Notes under the pieces: generated by a model
What the model was told of the DNA's origin: nothing
What the model saw: the letters and a program-made list of their open reading frames with translations, nothing else
Databases searched by the model: none
In this document: positions 26,645 through 34,645 of the stretch, in pieces
Numbering within the stretch: the first letter of the stretch is position 1
Layout of the letters: each line of letters opens with the position of its first letter
Origin: Nitrospira sp.
Lineage (GTDB): Bacteria > Nitrospirota > Thermodesulfovibrionia > Thermodesulfovibrionales > Dissulfurispiraceae
Assembly (NCBI GenBank): GCA_002634385.1
Contig: NSJL01000013.1
Span: forward strand, 1 to 64,000
DNA length: 64,000 bases
Reading direction: 5' to 3'
Made by a program: the position numbers and the translations under genes

Positions 26645-26734
26645 ACTATCAGGATACAGGATTCAGGACACGCGATTCAAGAAAAGGGCGTTGGGAGCCC
26701 TCCACATCTCGTTCCGCACCCTGCCCATCGTGTT

Positions 26735-28210
26735 CTATTGCTCGGGCTTCAATTGAGGGAAAAGCACCACGTCCCTGATGGAAGGGGAATTGGTAAGGAG
26801 CATCACCAGCCTGTCGATGCCGATCCCCTCTCCGGCTGCCGGGGGCATCCCGTACTCCAGCGCCCGGATAAAATCCTCATCCATCCAGTGGGCCTCCTCA
26901 TCGCCCTGCTTTTTCGCTTCTACCTGTTTCATGAACCTCCCCTTCTGATCGATAGGGTCATTCAGCTCGGAAAAGGCATTGGCGATCTCCCGGGAGGCGA
27001 TGAAGAGCTCGAACCTTTCTACAAGCTCAGGTGCATCAGGTTTTCTTTTCGCAAGGGGGGAAAGCTCCACGGGATAATCGACGATGAAGGTGGGCTGCAC
27101 CAGCCCGGGCTCCACGAACTCCTTGAAGATCTCATCCAGCACCTTCGCGTGGGAAGCGCCCGTGGGGACATCCAGCTTCATGGAGCGGGCCCATTCCTTT
27201 GCCCTTTCAGGGTCCCCGATGATCTCGTCGGGCACCCCCTTCTGCTTCAGGGCCTCCCGCATCGGGATCCTCGGCCAGGGAGGAGTAAGGTCGATCACCG
27301 CATCACCGTACGGCACCTTCAAGGTGCCGAGCACTTTGTCCGCCACAAAAGAGAATATCTCCTCCGTGAACGACATGAGGTAGGTATAATCCTTGTACGC
27401 CATATAGAATTCCAGCATGGTGAACTCGGGATTATGCTTCGTCGAAATTCCCTCGTTCCTGAAATTCTTGTTCAGCTCGAAGACCCTCTCGTATCCGCCC
27501 ACCAGCAGCCTCTTCAGATAGAGCTCCGGAGCGATCCTGAGATACAGGTCGATATCGAGGGCGTTATGGTGCGTCATGAAAGGACGCGCCGCAGCCCCCC
27601 CGGGGATCTGGTGCATCATGGGGGTTTCCACCTCGATGAAGCCGCGGGATTCGAGGAAATCCCGGATCGCCTTGATAATAGCGCTCCTCCTGGCGAATAC
27701 CTCCTTCACCTCGGGATTAACGATGAGGTCCACATACCGCTGCCGGTATCTGATCTCGATATCCTTGAGCCCGTGCCACTTTTCGGGGAGGGGTCTGAGG
27801 GATTTGCTCAGCAGGACGATATCCCTGACCTCGATGGTGAGCTCTTCGGTCTTCGTCCGGAAGACCCTTCCGGAGATGCCGATGATATCCCCGATATCGA
27901 GCTTTTTTACCAGAGCATGTTTATTGCCGAGGACATCTTTCTTCAGGTAGATCTGTATCTTGCCCGTGGCGTCCTGGATGTGGGCGAAGGAGGCTTTTCC
28001 GAAATCGCGCATCGCGACGACTCTCCCTGCAACGGAGGCGGAAAACTCTTCCGCTTCCAGTCCCTCTTTGGAGACCGTCCCGTACTTCTCTTTGATCCCG
28101 GCTGCGCTCATCCCGGGCTGGAACCGCCCGTTATACGGGTCGATGCCGAGCTCCTGCAGCTCGCCGAGCTTCCTGAAACGCTGTTCTATCAATTCGTTCA
28201 TTTCTTCCAT
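26735..28210 (-). CDS. lysS: Lysyl-tRNA synthetase, class II
   Basis: 491 residues. OB-fold anticodon domain (about 55-150: VAGRVVAMRDFGKASFAHIQD), motif 2 FRNEGISTKHNPEFTMLEFY, and motif 3 GIGIDRLVMLLT close to the C-terminus. The ATG at 28210 has no Shine-Dalgarno, and its promoter places the transcript start within two bases of it, so the mRNA is probably leaderless. Divergent from tpiA. Confidence 0.96.
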   Translation of the reverse strand: MEEMNELIEQRFRKLGELQELGIDPYNGRFQPGMSAAGIKEKYGTVSKEGLEAEEFSASVAGRVVAMRDFGKASFAHIQDATGKIQIYLKKDVLGNKHALVKKLDIGDIIGISGRVFRTKTEELTIEVRDIVLLSKSLRPLPEKWHGLKDIEIRYRQRYVDLIVNPEVKEVFARRSAIIKAIRDFLESRGFIEVETPMMHQIPGGAAARPFMTHHNALDIDLYLRIAPELYLKRLLVGGYERVFELNKNFRNEGISTKHNPEFTMLEFYMAYKDYTYLMSFTEEIFSFVADKVLGTLKVPYGDAVIDLTPPWPRIPMREALKQKGVPDEIIGDPERAKEWARSMKLDVPTGASHAKVLDEIFKEFVEPGLVQPTFIVDYPVELSPLAKRKPDAPELVERFELFIASREIANAFSELNDPIDQKGRFMKQVEAKKQGDEEAHWMDEDFIRALEYGMPPAAGEGIGIDRLVMLLTNSPSIRDVVLFPQLKPEQ

Positions 28211-28218
28211 GAACAGTG

Positions 28219-28248
28219 ATTATACTTTTCCCCTCTCGCCCAAGTCAA
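28219..28248 (-). promoter_or_regulatory. lysS promoter, predicted leaderless
   Basis: On the minus strand TTGACT (28248-28243), 18-base spacer and TATAAT (28224-28219). Expected transcription start about 28212, two bases before the lysS ATG. Confidence 0.65.
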
Positions 28249-28259
28249 CCGGAATCGCC

Positions 28260-28305
28260 TTTTTTTGCGGGAAAAGCAAAGATTTCTTGACATCCCGCAA
28301 AAAAA
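28260..28305. promoter_or_regulatory. 12-base perfect inverted repeat around the tpiA -35
   Basis: TTTTTTTGCGGG (28260-28271) and CCCGCAAAAAAA (28294-28305), separated by 22 bases. The second arm lies in the spacer of the tpiA promoter and the repeat encloses its TTGACA. It may be an operator, or the folded RNA may end transcription from either side. Confidence 0.55.
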
Positions 28306-28316
28306 TAAACTACTAT
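28287..28316 (+). promoter_or_regulatory. tpiA promoter, predicted leaderless
   Basis: TTGACA (28287-28292), 18-base spacer, TACTAT (28311-28316). Transcription should begin at 28323-28324, on the tpiA ATG at 28324. Confidence 0.65.
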
Positions 28317-28323
28317 TTCAGAT

Positions 28324-29067
28324 ATGAGAAAGCCGTTGATTGCCGCGAACTGGAAAATGAACAAGACGGTGGGCGAAGCGGAGGCCTTCCTCCATGACTT
28401 CATTCCCCTGGTGAAAGAGGTACGTGACACGGACATTGTTATTGCCCCGCCCTTCACCGCCCTCTCCGCAGTGGCCTCCCGTATCAAGGAAACCCCGGTC
28501 CAGCTCGCCGCACAGAATATGTTCTATGAAGAGAAAGGTGCCTATACGGGGGAAATCGCTCCCGGCATGCTCACCGATCTCTGCTGCACCTATGCGATAC
28601 TCGGCCACTCCGAAAGGCGCCAGTACTTCGGGGAGACCGATGAGATCCTGAACAGGAAGGTCAAGGTTGCCCGCTCGTACGGCCTTACCGTGATTTTTTG
28701 CATCGGGGAGTCCCTCGAGGAGCGCGAAGCGGGACAGACCTTTTCGGTCCTGCAGAGGGAAGTTCAGGAGGGTCTGAAAGGGGTCGGACCGGAGGGGATC
28801 GTCATCGCCTATGAGCCGATATGGGCCATCGGTACGGGGAAAACGGCGACCACCGGGCAGGCCCAGGAGGCGCACCGGTTCATCAGGGAAAAGCTCTCTG
28901 CCCTTTATGGAGACGCGGCATCCTCTATAAGGATCCTGTATGGCGGAAGCGTTACCCCCGAAAATATCGATGCGCTCATGAAGTGTGCCGACATCGACGG
29001 CGCCTTGGTGGGCGGAGCGAGCCTGAAGCCGGACAGCTTTGCACGGCTGGTGAATTTCACGCGGTAA
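28324..29067 (+). CDS. tpiA: Triosephosphate isomerase
   Basis: 247 residues. N-terminus RKPLIAANWKMNKT (catalytic Asn and Lys), electrophile His in ILGHSERRQYFGE, catalytic Glu in VIAYEPIWAIGTGKTAT, phosphate loop LYGGSVTPEN. Interconverts dihydroxyacetone phosphate and glyceraldehyde 3-phosphate in the cytoplasm. No Shine-Dalgarno precedes the ATG; a leaderless mRNA is likely. secG follows 46 bases later, an order common in bacteria. Confidence 0.97.
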   Translation: MRKPLIAANWKMNKTVGEAEAFLHDFIPLVKEVRDTDIVIAPPFTALSAVASRIKETPVQLAAQNMFYEEKGAYTGEIAPGMLTDLCCTYAILGHSERRQYFGETDEILNRKVKVARSYGLTVIFCIGESLEEREAGQTFSVLQREVQEGLKGVGPEGIVIAYEPIWAIGTGKTATTGQAQEAHRFIREKLSALYGDAASSIRILYGGSVTPENIDALMKCADIDGALVGGASLKPDSFARLVNFTR

Positions 29068-29113
29068 TCCGCAACAGAGAGTACTTCTCGAATCACAATA
29101 AAAGGAGGCGGTT

Positions 29114-29488
29114 GTGACAGCACTTTTGATCACCATACATGTCCTTGCATCTCTTTTCCTGATCGCTATCGTACTGCTGCAGAGCGGCAAGGGGGCCGAA
29201 ATAGGCGCCACTTTCGGCGGTTCGAGCCAGACCCTCTTCGGAAGCAGGGGAGCGGCGACTTTTCTGAACAAGCTTACCACTATTTCCGCGGTGGTCTTTA
29301 TGCTCACTTCTCTCTCCCTGACCATGGTGACTTCGAGGTCCGCCTCCGTTATCAAGCAGACAGCCCCCGCCGAGCAGAGGCAGGCAGTGCCGCAGGTTCC
29401 CCTTCCGCAGGGAGCGCCGCAGCAGCAGCAGGCACCGCAGCAGGGGGCGCCGACACAGCAAATTCCTCAAAAGCCCCTCGGGCAATAA
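29114..29488 (+). CDS. secG: Preprotein translocase subunit SecG
   Basis: 124 residues. Two membrane helices (about 4-22 and 53-73) with the family loop LLQSGKGAEIGATFGGSSQTLFGSRGA between them. The C-terminal 45 residues are rich in Gln, Pro and Ala, an extension seen in many SecG. Accessory part of the SecYEG channel. AAAGGAGG precedes the GTG at 29114. A hairpin follows the stop. Confidence 0.93.
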   Translation: MTALLITIHVLASLFLIAIVLLQSGKGAEIGATFGGSSQTLFGSRGAATFLNKLTTISAVVFMLTSLSLTMVTSRSASVIKQTAPAEQRQAVPQVPLPQGAPQQQQAPQQGAPTQQIPQKPLGQ

Positions 29489-29489
29489 C

Positions 29490-29511
29490 TAGGGTGTGTA
29501 TGCACACCCTA
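29490..29511 (+). terminator. Hairpin after secG
   Basis: TAGGGTGTG (29490-29498), loop TATG, CACACCCTA (29503-29511): nine perfect pairs directly after the stop. No T run follows, so it may be a processing or attenuating stem rather than a full terminator. Confidence 0.5.
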
Positions 29512-29524
29512 ATGAAAGCAGGCA

Positions 29525-31153
29525 GTGAGAAGCAGGGAGTGTAAACACGGGATACGTTCCGGTCCCTTCCGTACCGGTCTGTTGTTCTTGCTCGCACCCC
29601 TCTGCTTCCTCTACGGCTGCACGCGGGAACCGGAGATCAAGTCCCCCAATACCATTACCGTCGGCTCCCTTGCCGATGCAAAGCGTCTTCTTCCTTTTCT
29701 CGCCTCAGACAGCGCTTCCGGTGAGATCAGCGGGTATATCTTCAACGGCCTGACAAAGTACGATAAAAACATCACGATTATCGGAGACCTTGCAGAAGCG
29801 TGGGATATCAGCCCCGACGGACTCACCATCACCTTCCGTCTGCGGAAGGGGGTTAAATGGCACGACGGGAAGGAACTTACTGCCGACGACGTGCTTTTCA
29901 CCTACCGGACAGTGACCAATCCCAAAGTTCCCACCCCGTACAGCAGCGTATACGGACCGGTGGACACCGTAGAGGTGAAAGACCCCCATACCGTAGCAGT
30001 CCGCTATAAAGAGCCGTATGCCCCGGCCCTGGAGTCGTGGGGCATGGGCATTATCCCGAAGCACGTCCTTGAGGGAAAAGATGTCACCTCTCCCGAGCTG
30101 AACCGTAATCCGATCGGCACGGGCCCTTACAAACTGAAAGAGTGGGTCACCGGCCAGAAGATCGTGCTCGAGGCCTTTGACGATTACTTTGAGGGGAGAC
30201 CGAATATCGACCGCTTCGTTGCGCGGATCATCCCCGATACCGCCACCATGTTCCTCGAGCTGAAATTCGGCGGCATCGACTACATGGGCATCACGCCCCC
30301 CCAATACAAGCTCCAGGCGAACACCGACTTTTTCAGGAGATATTTTCAGACCTTCCGGTTTCCCGCCTTCGGATACACCTATCTGGGGTTCAACCTTCTG
30401 GATCCCTTATTCTCCGATAAACGCGTGCGCCAGGCCATGGCCCATGCGGTGAACAAGCAAGAGATCATTGCCGGGGTGCTGTTGGGGTACGGGACCCCCT
30501 GTACCGGCCCCTTCCCCCCCGAATCCTGGGCATACAACCCCGATGTCAGGGATTATGAATACAGTCCCGAAAGGGCGAAGGCCCTGCTGGCCGAGGCGGG
30601 CTGGAAAACCAATGCATACGGCCTCATCGAGAAGAAAGGAAGGACCTTCTCCTTCACCGTCCTGGTAAACCAGGGAAACGATGCGCGGATCAAGACCGCC
30701 CAGATCCTGAAAGAGCAGTTCAGGAGGATCGGCATCGAGATGAACATCAAGGTGCTGGAGTGGCAGGCAATGCTCCATGATTTCATCGACAAGAAGAGAT
30801 TCGAAGCCATCATCCTGGGGTGGGCGTTATCCAGGGATCCCGATTTATATGATATCTGGCACTCTTCCAAGACAAAGGAAGAGGAATTCAATTTCATCTC
30901 CTACAGGAACGACGAGGTGGACAGGCTGCTCCTCGAGGGCAGACAGACCTTCGACAGGGAGAAGAGGAAGCGGATATACCACCGGATCCATGCCCTGCTG
31001 GCCGAAGACCAGCCGTACCTCTTCCTCTATGTGCCCGATGCCCTTCCTGTGCTTCACAAGCGGTTTGAGGGGGTGGAAAAAGCCCCCCTCGGGATCTGGT
31101 ACGATTTCATCCACTGGTATGTGCCGAAAGACAAGGCGGAGTGGTACCGCTGA
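29525..31153 (+). CDS. Peptide/oligosaccharide-type ABC solute-binding lipoprotein
   Basis: 542 residues of the SBP family 5 (DppA/OppA-like). A signal segment ends in the lipobox LYGC near residue 31, so the protein is a lipoprotein. Typical stretches are LAEAWDISPDGLTITFRLRKGVKWHDG, NPIGTGPYKL and DKRVRQAMAHAVNKQEI. Start taken at GTG 29525; the Shine-Dalgarno is poor. No Dpp/Opp permease genes are adjacent: the next genes encode an ABC-2 exporter. The binding protein must serve a transporter encoded elsewhere or have a stand-alone role. Confidence 0.9.
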   Translation: MRSRECKHGIRSGPFRTGLLFLLAPLCFLYGCTREPEIKSPNTITVGSLADAKRLLPFLASDSASGEISGYIFNGLTKYDKNITIIGDLAEAWDISPDGLTITFRLRKGVKWHDGKELTADDVLFTYRTVTNPKVPTPYSSVYGPVDTVEVKDPHTVAVRYKEPYAPALESWGMGIIPKHVLEGKDVTSPELNRNPIGTGPYKLKEWVTGQKIVLEAFDDYFEGRPNIDRFVARIIPDTATMFLELKFGGIDYMGITPPQYKLQANTDFFRRYFQTFRFPAFGYTYLGFNLLDPLFSDKRVRQAMAHAVNKQEIIAGVLLGYGTPCTGPFPPESWAYNPDVRDYEYSPERAKALLAEAGWKTNAYGLIEKKGRTFSFTVLVNQGNDARIKTAQILKEQFRRIGIEMNIKVLEWQAMLHDFIDKKRFEAIILGWALSRDPDLYDIWHSSKTKEEEFNFISYRNDEVDRLLLEGRQTFDREKRKRIYHRIHALLAEDQPYLFLYVPDALPVLHKRFEGVEKAPLGIWYDFIHWYVPKDKAEWYR

Positions 31154-31180
31154 CACGTTCCGCAGCCGGAGAAACAACCC

Positions 31181-32161
31181 ATGATCACGGTAGAAAATTT
31201 AACGAAAAAGTTCGGTGCGGTGACTGCCGTCGACAGCGTCTCCTTCACCGTAAAGGAAGGAACGATCTTCGGCTTTCTCGGTCCCAACGGCGCGGGAAAG
31301 ACCACCACCATCAACATTCTCTGCACCCTCCTCTCCGCAACCTCCGGGACTGCGTGGATCGATAACCACGACTGCATGAAAGAGCCGTCAGAGGTAAGAA
31401 AGAGAATCGGTATCGTTTTTCAGGATAATACCCTGGACAAGGAGCTGACCGCGTACGAGAACCTCCTGCTCCACGCCTATCTCTACAATATCCCCGGAAG
31501 GAAGCGGAAGGAGAGAATCGGCGAGGCCCTCCGTTTCGTCGACCTTTACGAGAGGAGAAACGAACAGGTGAAGAAGTTCTCGGGAGGCATGAAGAGGAGG
31601 CTGGAAGTGGCACGTTCCATCGTGCATCAGCCCCGGGTCCTGTTCCTCGACGAACCGACCCTCGGACTCGACCCCCAGAGCAGGACCCATCTGTGGGAAT
31701 TCATCTCCACGCTGCCCGAAAAGCACAGGGTTACCGTTTTCATGACAACCCACTACATGGAAGAGGCGGAGATCTGCGATACCATCGCCATCATCGACAA
31801 GGGGACCATCGTCGCACAAGGCTCGCCGCAGGAATTGAAACGACAGGTGGGAGGGGACTCCCTCTTCCTCACCACAACGGATAACAGGAGGGCTGCGGCA
31901 GATCTGAAAGCGCTCCTGGGCCTTGATGCCGAAGAGAGGGACGGCGAGCTCTGCATCACGGTCTCCGGCGGAGAGTCGTATATCCCCCGTGTCGTCCAGG
32001 CCCTTACCGGCAGGGTGCTCTCCGTGCGGCTCCAGAAGCCTACACTGAACGATGTATTCCTGCACCTCACGGGCAGGACGATCCGGCCGGAAACCGTATC
32101 GAGCGGGGAGGAGATGCGGAGTATCGTACGGACCTACCGGAGGAAATTCGACAATCGATGA
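31181..32161 (+). CDS. ABC-2 type exporter ATP-binding protein
   Basis: 326 residues. Walker A GPNGAGKTT, signature FSGGMKRRLEVARSI, Walker B VLFLDEPTLGLDPQSR, and switch His in TTHYMEEAE; the last 100 residues form the extra C-terminal domain of DrrA/NatA-type ATPases. Its stop overlaps the permease start (ATGA). Together they form a drug, polyketide or polysaccharide-type exporter; substrate unknown. Confidence 0.92.
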   Translation: MITVENLTKKFGAVTAVDSVSFTVKEGTIFGFLGPNGAGKTTTINILCTLLSATSGTAWIDNHDCMKEPSEVRKRIGIVFQDNTLDKELTAYENLLLHAYLYNIPGRKRKERIGEALRFVDLYERRNEQVKKFSGGMKRRLEVARSIVHQPRVLFLDEPTLGLDPQSRTHLWEFISTLPEKHRVTVFMTTHYMEEAEICDTIAIIDKGTIVAQGSPQELKRQVGGDSLFLTTTDNRRAAADLKALLGLDAEERDGELCITVSGGESYIPRVVQALTGRVLSVRLQKPTLNDVFLHLTGRTIRPETVSSGEEMRSIVRTYRRKFDNR

Positions 32162-32925
32162 ACGCCGAACTGAACGCCGTCTATGTCGTCATCGCGCGGG
32201 AATTCATGAAGTTCACCCGGGAGAAGGGGCGGCTCATCTCCACGCTGTCGCGTCCCGTCATCTGGCTGTTCCTCGTGGGGGGAGGGATGTCCCGCGTGGT
32301 CGCTCCCGACATGGGAATCCCCTATATGCAGTTTATCTTCCCCGGCATTATCGGGATGACGATTCTTTTCAGCTCCATTTTCTCCTCCGTCTCCATCCTG
32401 TGGGACAAGGAATTCGGTTTCATGAAGGAGATGCTGGTGGCGCCGGTATCGCGCTTTTCCATCGTGGTGGGAAAGGCGCTGAGCGGTACCCTCCTCTCCA
32501 CCATCCAGGCTCTTATCATCCTCCTCCTTTTCCCCTTTATCGGCCTGAAGCTCGGTGCAGCGCAGATCTTTTTCATCCTCTGCATCTCTCTTATCCTGTC
32601 GTTCTGCATCTCCGCCCTGGGCATTCTCATCGCCTCCTTTTTCGAGAATTTCGAGAGCTTTAACATCATCATCAATTTCATCGTCATGCCCATGTTCTTT
32701 CTGTCGGGGGCGATGTACCCCGTCAGCCTCCTGCCTCCCGTCCTCCGCCTGTTCACCTCGGTCAATCCGCTGACCTACGGGATCGATGCGCTGAAATACA
32801 TGGTATTCCCGGAGAGAAAGATGCTGACCCAGGACTTTCCCCTGGGTATGGACCTCTCCGTCATTATCGTCACCTCCCTCATCTTCGTTATCATTGCAGG
32901 GTATGTCTTTGAAAGGAGAAAATAG
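32158..32925 (+). CDS. ABC-2 type exporter permease
   Basis: 255 residues with six membrane helices and the ABC-2 signature region near NFIVMPMFFLSGAMYPVSLLPPVLRLFTSVNPLTYGIDAL (residues about 177-215). Partner of the preceding ATPase, with overlapping start and stop. The DUF3786 gene starts immediately after its stop. Confidence 0.92.
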   Translation: MNAELNAVYVVIAREFMKFTREKGRLISTLSRPVIWLFLVGGGMSRVVAPDMGIPYMQFIFPGIIGMTILFSSIFSSVSILWDKEFGFMKEMLVAPVSRFSIVVGKALSGTLLSTIQALIILLLFPFIGLKLGAAQIFFILCISLILSFCISALGILIASFFENFESFNIIINFIVMPMFFLSGAMYPVSLLPPVLRLFTSVNPLTYGIDALKYMVFPERKMLTQDFPLGMDLSVIIVTSLIFVIIAGYVFERRK

Positions 32926-33711
32926 ATGAGCCCCCTGGAGCTCTACAAGAAACTCCCCAGGAAGAATTGCGGGAAATGTGCCCAAAAGGCGTGCATGCCC
33001 TTTGCCCTGGCCGTGATCAGCGGGGACGCGGATGCCGGTGAATGTCCCTGCCTTTCCGAAGAGGGGGCGGAGGAGATCAGGGGCTCCCTCTCCCGGTCGG
33101 CCCAGCCTGATTGGAGGGAAGAGCTGATTCTGAAACTGCGCGAAGAGGTCGGGAAGATACACTTCGAAGAGATTGCCGCGGATCTCGGCGGTACCCTGAG
33201 AGGGGATTCCCTGATACTGAATTGCCTCGGAAGGGAGTTCAGTATCACTCCCCGGGGTGAAATAAGTACCCGGGGGCACCTTACTCCCTGGATGAAAATC
33301 CTGCTGCTCCACTATATCAGGACGTCCGGGAAGGGGAACCTGACGGGGAAATGGATTTCCTACGGGGAAATGAAATGCGGTATGGTGAAGGCCTCCGCCT
33401 TTCAGCGAGAGGCGGAAGATCCGTTGCGGGAGCTCTTCGACCGGGATACCGCCCGGGTGGCGGCAGTGATGGAGAAACTGGGGGCCGGGCGAAGGGATGA
33501 TTTTCCCACGGGACATGCATGGCTTCTGTTCCTTCTCCCCAAAATGCCCGTGGTGATTCTCTACTGGCCTCCTGAAGAAGAATTCCCCTCAAAGGTGAAG
33601 GTGCTCTTCGACTCCACTGCCGACAGATTCCTTGATGTGGAATCCATTATTTTTCTGGTGGAAGGCCTTATAAAGAATATAGAAAACAATTTATTCCTTG
33701 ACAAGGAATGA
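32926..33711 (+). CDS. DUF3786 protein with N-terminal 4Fe-4S cluster motif
   Basis: 261 residues. Residues 8-45 read KLPRKNCGKCAQKACMPFA ... GECPCL, a CxxC...C...C pattern like the Fe-S domain of the CODH/ACS gamma subunit. The remainder matches the DUF3786 type (WISYGEMKCGM, LLFLLPKMPVVILYW, FDSTADRFLDVESIIFLVE). No catalytic role is established for DUF3786, which is mostly seen in strict anaerobes. It directly abuts the ABC-2 permease, so it is in that operon. A promoter for the next gene lies inside its 3-prime end. Confidence 0.85.
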   Translation: MSPLELYKKLPRKNCGKCAQKACMPFALAVISGDADAGECPCLSEEGAEEIRGSLSRSAQPDWREELILKLREEVGKIHFEEIAADLGGTLRGDSLILNCLGREFSITPRGEISTRGHLTPWMKILLLHYIRTSGKGNLTGKWISYGEMKCGMVKASAFQREAEDPLRELFDRDTARVAAVMEKLGAGRRDDFPTGHAWLLFLLPKMPVVILYWPPEEEFPSKVKVLFDSTADRFLDVESIIFLVEGLIKNIENNLFLDKE

Positions 33712-33726
33712 TATATATGGTATTAA
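33698..33726 (+). promoter_or_regulatory. Promoter of the small lipoprotein gene
   Basis: TTGACA (33698-33703), 17-base spacer, TATTAA (33721-33726), inside the last codons of the DUF3786 gene. The leader of about 60 bases holds AATTGAG and CTCAATT, able to pair, then a full AAGGAGGTGA Shine-Dalgarno. Confidence 0.65.
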
Positions 33727-33792
33727 TTGAGATGGTATGATAATTACCTCAATTCTTGGCAAAAAGCAAAAATCTGGAAGGAGGTGACTAAT

Positions 33793-33987
33793 TTGAAAAA
33801 GGTATTCGCTTTAATACTTTCCTTATTGCTCGTGGTAGCATTCACTTTTGCAGTCGGCTGCAAGAAGGCTGAAGAGCCTGCACCCGCTCCGGCTCCTGAA
33901 GCGGCTCCGTCTCCGGCTCCTGAAGCGGCTCCGTCTCCGGCTCCCGAAGCGGCTCCGTCTCCGGCTCCGGCTCCCGAAACGAAGTAG
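33793..33987 (+). CDS. Small Pro/Ala-rich repeat lipoprotein, TTG start
   Basis: 64 residues from TTG 33793, chosen for the perfect AAGGAGGTGA eight bases upstream; the longer open frame has no ribosome site. The signal segment (M)KKVFALILSLLLVVAFTFAVGC ends in a lipobox with Cys at about residue 22. The mature chain is nearly all Pro, Ala, Glu and Ser from a 24-base tandem repeat. It has its own strong promoter and terminator, suggesting high expression, like a small structural lipoprotein. No specific function can be assigned. Confidence 0.8.
   Translation: MKKVFALILSLLLVVAFTFAVGCKKAEEPAPAPAPEAAPSPAPEAAPSPAPEAAPSPAPAPETK
33891..33962 (+). repeat. 24-base tandem repeat, three units
   Basis: Three consecutive units of GGCTCCTGAAGCGG/CTCCGTCTCC type at 33891, 33915 and 33939; the third differs by one base. 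They encode the PAPEAAPS repeat of the small lipoprotein. Copy number is likely to vary between strains. Confidence 0.9.
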
Positions 33988-33997
33988 TACGGATACA

Positions 33998-34041
33998 CAA
34001 CACCATGAGGGACGCAAGCCCCTCATGGTGTTGCTTTTTTT
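33998..34041 (+). terminator. Rho-independent terminator of the small lipoprotein gene
   Basis: CAACACCATGAGGG (33998-34011) pairs with CCCTCATGGTGTTG (34020-34033) over 14 bases, followed by CTTTTTTT. A textbook intrinsic terminator just past the stop. Confidence 0.92.
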
Positions 34042-34060
34042 CACCGATACCTGCTATATT
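34031..34060 (+). promoter_or_regulatory. Promoter of the rimP-nusA-recG operon
   Basis: TTGCTT (34031-34036), 18-base spacer and TATATT (34055-34060) with extended TG at 34052-34053. The -35 overlaps the right arm and T run of the preceding terminator. Start expected near 34067. Confidence 0.55.
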
Positions 34061-34091
34061 TTATTATATTTTTGTGCAGCACTTTTACTGG

Positions 34092-34119
34092 AAGAGTGGG
34101 TAGTCCCACTCTTTTGTTT
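34092..34119 (+). terminator. Attenuator-like hairpin in the rimP leader
   Basis: AAGAGTGGG (34092-34100), loop TAGT, CCCACTCTT (34105-34113), then TTGTTTT. It has terminator form but lies between the rimP promoter and the rimP start, so it would end transcripts before rimP-nusA. It is a likely site of control, for example NusA-dependent attenuation (inference). Confidence 0.65.
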
Positions 34120-34128
34120 TAGGGAGCC

Positions 34129-34605
34129 ATGGATACGAAAGACATTAAACAGAGGATATTCGATATTGCTTCCCGGGTTGCGGAAGACGAAGGGTTCGAG
34201 CTTGTCAGCGCCGACCTCCTCGGCAAGGGGAGAAGAGCGCTGCTTCGGGTGGTGGTGGACAAAGAGGGCGGAGTGACCATCAACGATTGTGAAAAGATGA
34301 GCAGGAGCCTGGAAGCGGTTCTCGATGTGGAGGACCCCATTCATGGGTCCTATGTCCTCGAAGTGTCTTCCCCGGGACTCGACAGGCCCCTGGTAACCCA
34401 GAGGGACTTCGAGCGGAACATCGGAAAGCTTGCGCGTATCGTCACCAGGGAAAAGATCGATAACCAGACCTTCATCATCGGAAGGATCGTCGATGTGGGC
34501 GAGGGATGGATTCGGCTTCGGATAGAAAAAAAAGGAACGGAAAAAGACCTCTTCATCGCTATGGACAAAATAACGAAAGCGCGGCTCGAAATAGAAATTA
34601 AATAG
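34129..34605 (+). CDS. rimP: Ribosome maturation factor RimP
   Basis: 158 residues. Conserved segments EDEGFELVSADLLGKG, NDCEKMSRSLEAVLDVEDPIHGSYVLEVSSPGLDRPL and a C-terminal SH3-like domain. Helps 30S subunit maturation. AGGGAGCC precedes the ATG. First gene of the operon with nusA, in the usual order. Confidence 0.95.
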   Translation: MDTKDIKQRIFDIASRVAEDEGFELVSADLLGKGRRALLRVVVDKEGGVTINDCEKMSRSLEAVLDVEDPIHGSYVLEVSSPGLDRPLVTQRDFERNIGKLARIVTREKIDNQTFIIGRIVDVGEGWIRLRIEKKGTEKDLFIAMDKITKARLEIEIK

Positions 34606-34645
34606 TCTCCACAGGATTTTTTGCGGGACAGAGGCGGGGGGAAAA

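Noticed and set aside
25697..28219. 840-codon plus-strand open frame across lolC and lysS
   Set aside because: It is antisense to two well-supported genes and shows His/Asp/Gly-rich shadow composition.
33891..33962. CRISPR-like array
   Set aside because: The three 24-base units are contiguous without spacers and lie in frame inside a lipoprotein gene.
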